NCBI GenBank assembly: GCA_036505615.1
Contig: DASXTB010000322.1
Span: forward strand, 1-9,654
Length of the DNA stretch: 9,654 nucleotides
Reading direction: 5' to 3'
Source: DASXTB01 sp036505615
GTDB lineage: Bacteria > Acidobacteriota > UBA6911 > JACQSX01
This document shows, one piece after another, positions 6,605 through 9,654 of this stretch. Both the position numbers and the translations under genes were made by a program. How positions within the stretch are numbered: position 1 is the stretch's first letter; every line of letters begins with the position of its first letter. The notes under the pieces were generated by a model. That model saw only the letters and a program-made list of their open reading frames with translations. It was not told the DNA's origin and made no database searches.

Positions 6605-7557
6605 GAGGTCGTCCGCGATAGTACGAAAAGCCCGACTGCGGCCACCAGCACGCTGCGCATTCGGCGTATCAGCGAAAGCGCAACTCCAGCGGCAGGAGAC
6701 AGCTCCAGAATTTTAAAAACAACCGAGTACGTTCCCTCTGTGGCGCCGACCTGCCCTGGAATAAAAAAGAACGCAGCGCTCGCGAATTTCGTCGTTGACT
6801 CAATCAAGAATGGATACAGAAACGGAAAATAAAAATTCAGTGCTCTCAAGATCACGTAAACTTCGAGGATGAGGAGTGCTTGCGCTAACATCTCTATTGC
6901 AGCAATTCCGGCAAGTCTAAATGGGCGTTCGCGCAGTACAGCCAATAATAAATCTTCCATACGATGGACCGCGCCCATATCCACTTGAAGCCGGCTCCGA
7001 ATCAGTGGCAGCAAACTGATCCGCTCGATAATTGTCCCGATTAAGTAGAATCTTAAGAGGATTGCTATGGCTGAGACAATCAGGAACGCAACCATAGCTC
7101 CGATGATGATTATTACGGCGTTGGAAACTGTCCTGCTTGTTTGAAAATGCCGAAGTAAAAACGCAAGCCCCACGAGCGCCAGCACGGCAGACACAAAGGC
7201 ATAAATCAAGAATTCAGCGATTACGGCGGCAAATGCTTCTCCGGTTTGGAGACCGCGTTTTCTGAGCAGCCATGCCTTGGTGGGTTCTGCCAAAAAAGGA
7301 CCGGTAAAGGTGAGGTATTGGACAGTTTCTCCTGAAAGGCGAATCGAAAATACGTCCACAAACGAAAGCGATCCGGTCAAAATGCATTGCCGCAGTGCCG
7401 CCGCCCGAACCAATTGATGCCCGATGTAAATCAAAACCACAGGCAGAAAGGTCCAGCCTACACTGACAAGCATAATAAGAATCTGTCCCGGCCCGAGATG
7501 TAAGATCAGGTAAGCGAGGAGAGCTAACCCCAACAGTAAGGAGAAGAAACGAATCAT
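6601..7557 (-). CDS. Flippase-like integral membrane protein (UPF0104/LPG synthase TM family)
   Basis: A 318-residue polytopic membrane protein with hydrophobic spans near 3-20, 27-46, 112-135, 147-170, 222-240, 243-265 and 302-315. The family signature is IPGQVGATEG (266-275) after an aromatic stretch (SAAFFF), with the earlier GETVQYLTFTGPFLAEPTKAW block (76-96) and its conserved E and P. Length suits the stand-alone TM domain; the catalytic aminoacyl-phosphatidylglycerol synthase domain is absent. Relatives occur beside glycosyltransferases and hopanoid genes and are suspected of moving lipids or polyprenyl-linked sugars between leaflets; the substrate here is not known. It is the first gene of a minus-strand pair, its TGA overlapping the ATG of the SDR. 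The ATG at 7557 has no clear ribosome site (CAAGCTTGACCG upstream). Confidence 0.8.
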   Translation of the reverse strand: MIRFFSLLLGLALLAYLILHLGPGQILIMLVSVGWTFLPVVLIYIGHQLVRAAALRQCILTGSLSFVDVFSIRLSGETVQYLTFTGPFLAEPTKAWLLRKRGLQTGEAFAAVIAEFLIYAFVSAVLALVGLAFLLRHFQTSRTVSNAVIIIIGAMVAFLIVSAIAILLRFYLIGTIIERISLLPLIRSRLQVDMGAVHRMEDLLLAVLRERPFRLAGIAAIEMLAQALLILEVYVILRALNFYFPFLYPFLIESTTKFASAAFFFIPGQVGATEGTYSVVFKILELSPAAGVALSLIRRMRSVLVAAVGLFVLSRTTS

Positions 7558-7632
7558 CGGTCAAGCTTGGGGCCTAAGCACACGTCAGAAGTGATGAAAT
7601 GAATAGAACCACGGTGTCCGTTGTGTGCTCCT

Positions 7633-7740
7633 ATGAAAATATCCGTACGGGCGGCCCTGTGTGGCCCCCCTTTGGTGCTTCAAAACTGCTCGAAAAATGC
7701 GGGCGACCACGCAGGGTCGCCCGTACGGATCTATTTTCAT
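7633..7740. repeat. 108-base imperfect inverted repeat (MITE/REP-doublet-like)
   Basis: The left arm (7633-7669) opens ATGAAAATATCCGTACGGGC and runs through GGCCCTGTGTGG. The right arm (7701-7740) is its reverse complement with few changes (GGGCGACCACGCAGGGTCGC, then CCGTACGGATCTATTTTCAT). About 31 bases separate the arms, so a single strand would fold into one long hairpin. No target duplication or coding content was identified. It lies upstream of the flippase-like gene, where it could affect that transcript. Confidence 0.75.
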
Positions 7741-7776
7741 GCGCAGTGCTGGAATCGTATGATTCACGGTCGCGCT

Positions 7777-7854
7777 CTGGAGATTGAACATTTTTGTAGA
7801 GACGGCACGCTGGGCCGTCTCCCGCAAAATCTTCCATCGTGCAGGAGACGCCCC
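7777..7854 (+). repeat. Near-full copy of the dispersed repeat family
   Basis: It starts CTGGAGATTGAACATTTTT, continues with GAGACGGC and GGGCCGTCTC arms around a short loop, and ends in CATCGTGCAGGAGACGCCCC. It lines up along its whole length with 9571-9646, with roughly one difference in ten, chiefly in the first third. It abuts the next element at 7855, which begins with the same CTGGAG start, making a head-to-tail pair. Confidence 0.8.
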
Positions 7855-8324
7855 CTGGAGTTTATAAATTTTGTGAGCGCTGTGGGTGAGGTCTACAGCG
7901 GCTCTGCCGCCTGCCTCTGGCGGCGAGGCTCGCCTCGCCGTCGATGATCTCTCCTCGCATCTTCGAGGCTCTGCCTCGACATAATGGCGTCCGAGGTCTT
8001 GCCATTTAGGCTGATCTACACAGAACAGGCGCTTCGAAGTCCACTACAGTATATACACGCTAATCCGGTTCGACCCGGATTGGTAGAGCAAGCCGACCAA
8101 TACCTTTGGTCAAGTGTTCGATACTGGATAGCAAGACGGTGTGAAAACGAACCGATATTCGCCGCTTGCCATCAGGTGCACTGGCACAGGCGGAGATAAA
8201 CGAGGCGCAGCATCGAAAGAAAAGAAGGAGGCGAGCATCGGCGAGGCAAGCCTCGCCGCCAGAGGCAGGCGGCAGAGCCGCTGTAGAACTCGCCCACAGC
8301 GCTCAGAAAATGTAGAAATTCCAG
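7855..8324. mobile_element. Inverted-repeat-bounded unit around a RAYT relic
   Basis: Left arm 7855-7940 and right arm 8239-8324 are inverted copies of an 86-base sequence with about 7 mismatches. Both start, reading inwards, with a version of the family end motif (CTGGAGTTTATAAATTTT and CTGGAATTTCTACATTTT) followed by GAGCGCTGTGGG and a long identical GC-rich core. The 298 bases between carry the C-terminal part of a REP-associated tyrosine transposase. This is the known arrangement of REPs flanking their transposase. Just outside the right arm another hairpin (GCGCGCC, TCC, GGCGCGC at 8326-8342) and a lone minus-strand end motif (8368-8380, AAAATGTCCAAAC) follow. The element is degenerate and could not move by itself. 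Confidence 0.7.
8011..8199 (+). pseudogene. C-terminal relic of a REP-associated tyrosine transposase (RAYT)
   Basis: In frame from about 8011 the translation gives LIYTEQALRS, LQYIHANPVRPGLVEQADQY, LWSSVRYWI and then a short tail to the TAA at 8197-8199. The YIHANPVR.GLV......Y.WSS pattern is the well-known C-terminal end of the Y1 transposase (IS200-like) domain in RAYT proteins. The first two thirds, including the HUH metal-binding motif and the catalytic tyrosine, are missing. An ATG at 7984 would allow a 71-residue peptide, but nothing suggests it is used. The lost part appears to have been replaced by the left inverted repeat. Confidence 0.75.
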
Positions 8325-8395
8325 AGCGCGCCTCCGGCGCGCCCCAGACACGCGATTGACGGTCTTTAAAATGTCCAAACAATGAAGAAGGAGGG

Positions 8396-8426
8396 GAGCT
8401 CGGCGTCTTTGCCGGATGCCGAGCTC
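8396..8426 (-). terminator. Strong hairpin after the sigma factor gene
   Basis: GAGCTCGGCGTC (8396-8407), loop TTTGCCG, GATGCCGAGCTC (8415-8426) gives a 12-bp stem with a single G-T pair. Read on the minus strand it is 94 bases after the ECF sigma stop and is followed by CCCCTCCTTCTTCATTGTTT, which is T-rich but broken. It is a plausible end of the sigma transcript, separating it from the repeat island. Confidence 0.5.
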
Positions 8427-8520
8427 GCTGGGTTGGATTTATGCTGCGGAGAAACGGAGGTATTTGGGTGCCCCGTCTGCATTCAAGTCCGAGCGCCGAC
8501 CTGAACGCTACCGGGTCCCC

Positions 8521-9105
8521 TCAGTGAATCCTTTCCGATCGATTCAAGTAACGCCGGCATTCCTGGCGTCCATAGAACAATCTTGACTTTACGGTCCCTT
8601 CTGAAATCTTAAGACGCTGAGCAATTTCCTTTATGGTCAATCCTTCCAGATCGTGCAAGCGTACAATTTCTCGCTGTTTCTGGCTGACCCTCTCCAGAGA
8701 CGATTCCAATCGCGCACCTAGTTCCTGCTGATAGACGGAATTAAACGGGCTGTCGTTGAACAGCAACGAATCCTCGAGGAAATTTTTTAGTTGTTCGAAT
8801 GAGTCTTCCTTTTGTTTTTTTCCGCGGCGAAGAGTCTCCAGGCAAACATTGGTCGCAATCCTGTTCAGCCAGGTGCTGATTTTGGCTTCGCCACGAAAGC
8901 GTCCAATGGAGCGAAAAACGTTGATCAACGTCTCCTGAACAGCGTCTTCCGCCGCGCTTTGATCTTTTAGAATGCGCAGCGCAATGCGGTAGATGGTATT
9001 TTTAAAGCGATTGTAAAACTCGTCGTAAGCCTCTGACTCCTGACGTCGGCAGCGATCCACCAGGGCGATTTCATCCAGTGCCGGTAAGAATGCTCTTGTG
9101 CTCAT
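8521..9105 (-). CDS. ECF-type RNA polymerase sigma factor
   Basis: A 194-residue sigma factor of the extracytoplasmic-function group. Region 2 lies at about 26-95, with the core-binding and -10-binding stretch AEDAVQETLINVFRSIGRFR (52-71) followed by STWLNRIATN (77-86). Region 4 lies at about 135-188, ending in the helix-turn-helix LTIKEIAQRLKISEGTVKSR (156-175). The linker (95-130) is acidic and longer than in minimal ECF factors. Regions 1.1 and 3 are absent, as usual for the group. The ATG at 9105 is chosen over an upstream in-frame TTG at 9150 because GAAGGGGG stands just before it and the extra 15 residues look non-conserved. It should redirect RNA polymerase to a small regulon under envelope or stress signals. 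No anti-sigma gene follows within the window: 963 bases of repeats separate it from the next minus-strand gene. An anti-sigma partner, if any, lies elsewhere. Confidence 0.9.
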   Translation of the reverse strand: MSTRAFLPALDEIALVDRCRRQESEAYDEFYNRFKNTIYRIALRILKDQSAAEDAVQETLINVFRSIGRFRGEAKISTWLNRIATNVCLETLRRGKKQKEDSFEQLKNFLEDSLLFNDSPFNSVYQQELGARLESSLERVSQKQREIVRLHDLEGLTIKEIAQRLKISEGTVKSRLFYGRQECRRYLNRSERIH

Positions 9106-9108
9106 GTT

Positions 9109-9116
9109 CCCCCTTC
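9109..9116 (-). promoter_or_regulatory. Ribosome site that fixes the sigma factor start
   Basis: On the minus strand GAAGGGGG is followed by AAC and the ATG at 9105. This purine-rich run supports the 194-residue start over the TTG at 9150, which has no such sequence before it. Confidence 0.65.
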
Positions 9117-9233
9117 TCTGCTGGAACCCTCTATGCAAATCAGTGACCAATCCATTTACAGGGAGAGTTCTGGGGGCTTAAGGCCTATTCCAAACAATGG
9201 TTTAACCCAAGAATCCTCAGCTCTAGGTTAGCG

Positions 9234-9262
9234 AGTATACTGTCCATTTCTTAGACAGATAA
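9234..9262 (-). promoter_or_regulatory. Possible promoter of the sigma factor gene
   Basis: On the minus strand TATACT (9239-9234) is a good -10 box. TTATCT (9262-9257) stands 17 bases upstream as a weak -35. The start would leave a leader of about 120 bases before the ATG. No second copy of a shared motif was found that would suggest self-regulation by the ECF factor. The rest of the gap, 9263-9488, shows no gene or clear structure. Confidence 0.4.
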
Positions 9263-9488
9263 CAAATGTGCTACTATTAGTTCCGGCGATTATCAGTATT
9301 ATTTACAATCAGATCAGGATAGTGTTAACAATCTAGACATCCAGAGGAGTGGCTTTACAGTTCGGCCGGTGGGTTCATTACGCAACTGGTTTTCAGCCAG
9401 AGCGCCGTGACGTGGTCCGAGGCGCAGGGCAGGGGCTTAGCTGCCGCTTTTTCCTGGAGGTGCTTAGAACGGTGTGAAAAAATTGAGA

Positions 9489-9654
9489 GCCGGCCTCTGG
9501 CCGGCATCGCTATTCATTCCGGTCGAAGGCAGGCTGGAAGCCGGCGGGCACCTTGTCCGCGAAGCGGACCCTGGAGTTTGGACATTTTGGAGAGACGGCC
9601 GGTGGGCCGTCTCCCGCACAATCTTTCATCGTGCAGGAGACGCCCCACGGGGCG
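9489..9654 (+). repeat. Repeat cluster with full family copy, cut by window end
   Basis: GCCGGCC, TCT, GGCCGGC (9489-9505) and GTCCGC, GAA, GCGGAC (9555-9569) are perfect hairpins. The family copy then begins at 9571 (CTGGAGTTTGGACATTTT), with GAGACGGCC (9592-9600), loop GGTG, GGCCGTCTC (9605-9613), and the closing CATCGTGCAGGAGACGCCCC (9627-9646). The final CGCCCC..GGGGCG hairpin reaches the window end, so the true right boundary is not seen. This is the cleanest copy in the window and matches the minus-strand one at 1-36 base for base over the first 30 bases. Confidence 0.8.

Noticed and set aside
5561..7557. HpnA/HpnL hopanoid pair
   Set aside because: The flippase-like protein is of the HpnL superfamily and the SDR is epimerase-like, but the SDR lacks an HpnA-like N-terminus and active site, and no squalene or hopene cyclase gene is present.
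7585..7947. Several open frames of 60 to 110 codons on both strands
   Set aside because: They are by-products of long GC-rich inverted repeats, which tend to stay open in several frames; no protein motif is visible.
9106..9150. TTG at 9150 as the sigma factor start
   Set aside because: The ATG at 9105 has a purine-rich ribosome site directly before it, and the extra 15 residues are not like the family's N-terminus.
1..9654. CRISPR array
   Set aside because: The repeats are dispersed, in both orientations and irregularly spaced; no run of evenly spaced direct repeats with unique spacers exists.

Overview
The window looks like a chromosomal segment of a GC-rich, Gram-negative-type soil bacterium, most probably Acidobacteriota. 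That assignment is an inference. It rests on the gene mix (B12/radical SAM protein, secreted M28 peptidase, ECF sigma factor) and on intergenic spaces packed with short GC-rich palindromes of a kind I associate with acidobacterial genomes. No rRNA, tRNA or CRISPR array was seen.

Layout, left to right: a palindromic repeat cluster (1-226); a small macro-domain-like protein on the minus strand (227-793); a 310-base divergent gap; a plus-strand pair, B12-binding-type radical SAM enzyme (1104-2609) and membrane acyl desaturase (2678-3517), with a good ribosome site between them; a repeat cluster (3547-3641); an exported M28 metallopeptidase (3696-4589); a 971-base convergent gap with hairpins, inverted repeats and a lone 14-base palindrome; a minus-strand two-gene unit, flippase-like membrane protein (7557-6601) overlapping an atypical SDR (6604-5561) by 4 bases; a 963-base repeat island (7558-8520) holding the C-terminal relic of a REP-associated tyrosine transposase (RAYT) between 86-base inverted repeats; an ECF sigma factor (9105-8521, minus); and a 549-base terminal gap that ends in another repeat copy.

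Functionally, the radical SAM/desaturase pair is most simply read as lipid or small-molecule modification. The flippase-like protein with its overlapping SDR suggests handling of a glycosylated lipid or polyisoprenoid. Neither substrate can be read from sequence. The ECF factor stands without a visible anti-sigma gene. The strongest non-coding signal is a repeat family: an end motif close to CTGGAGTTTGGACATTTT, often beside a hairpin GAGACGGCC/GGCCGTCTC, recurs in both orientations in most of the larger intergenic gaps, and two copies frame the transposase relic. This fits a REP/RAYT system whose local transposase is dead while its repeats remain.
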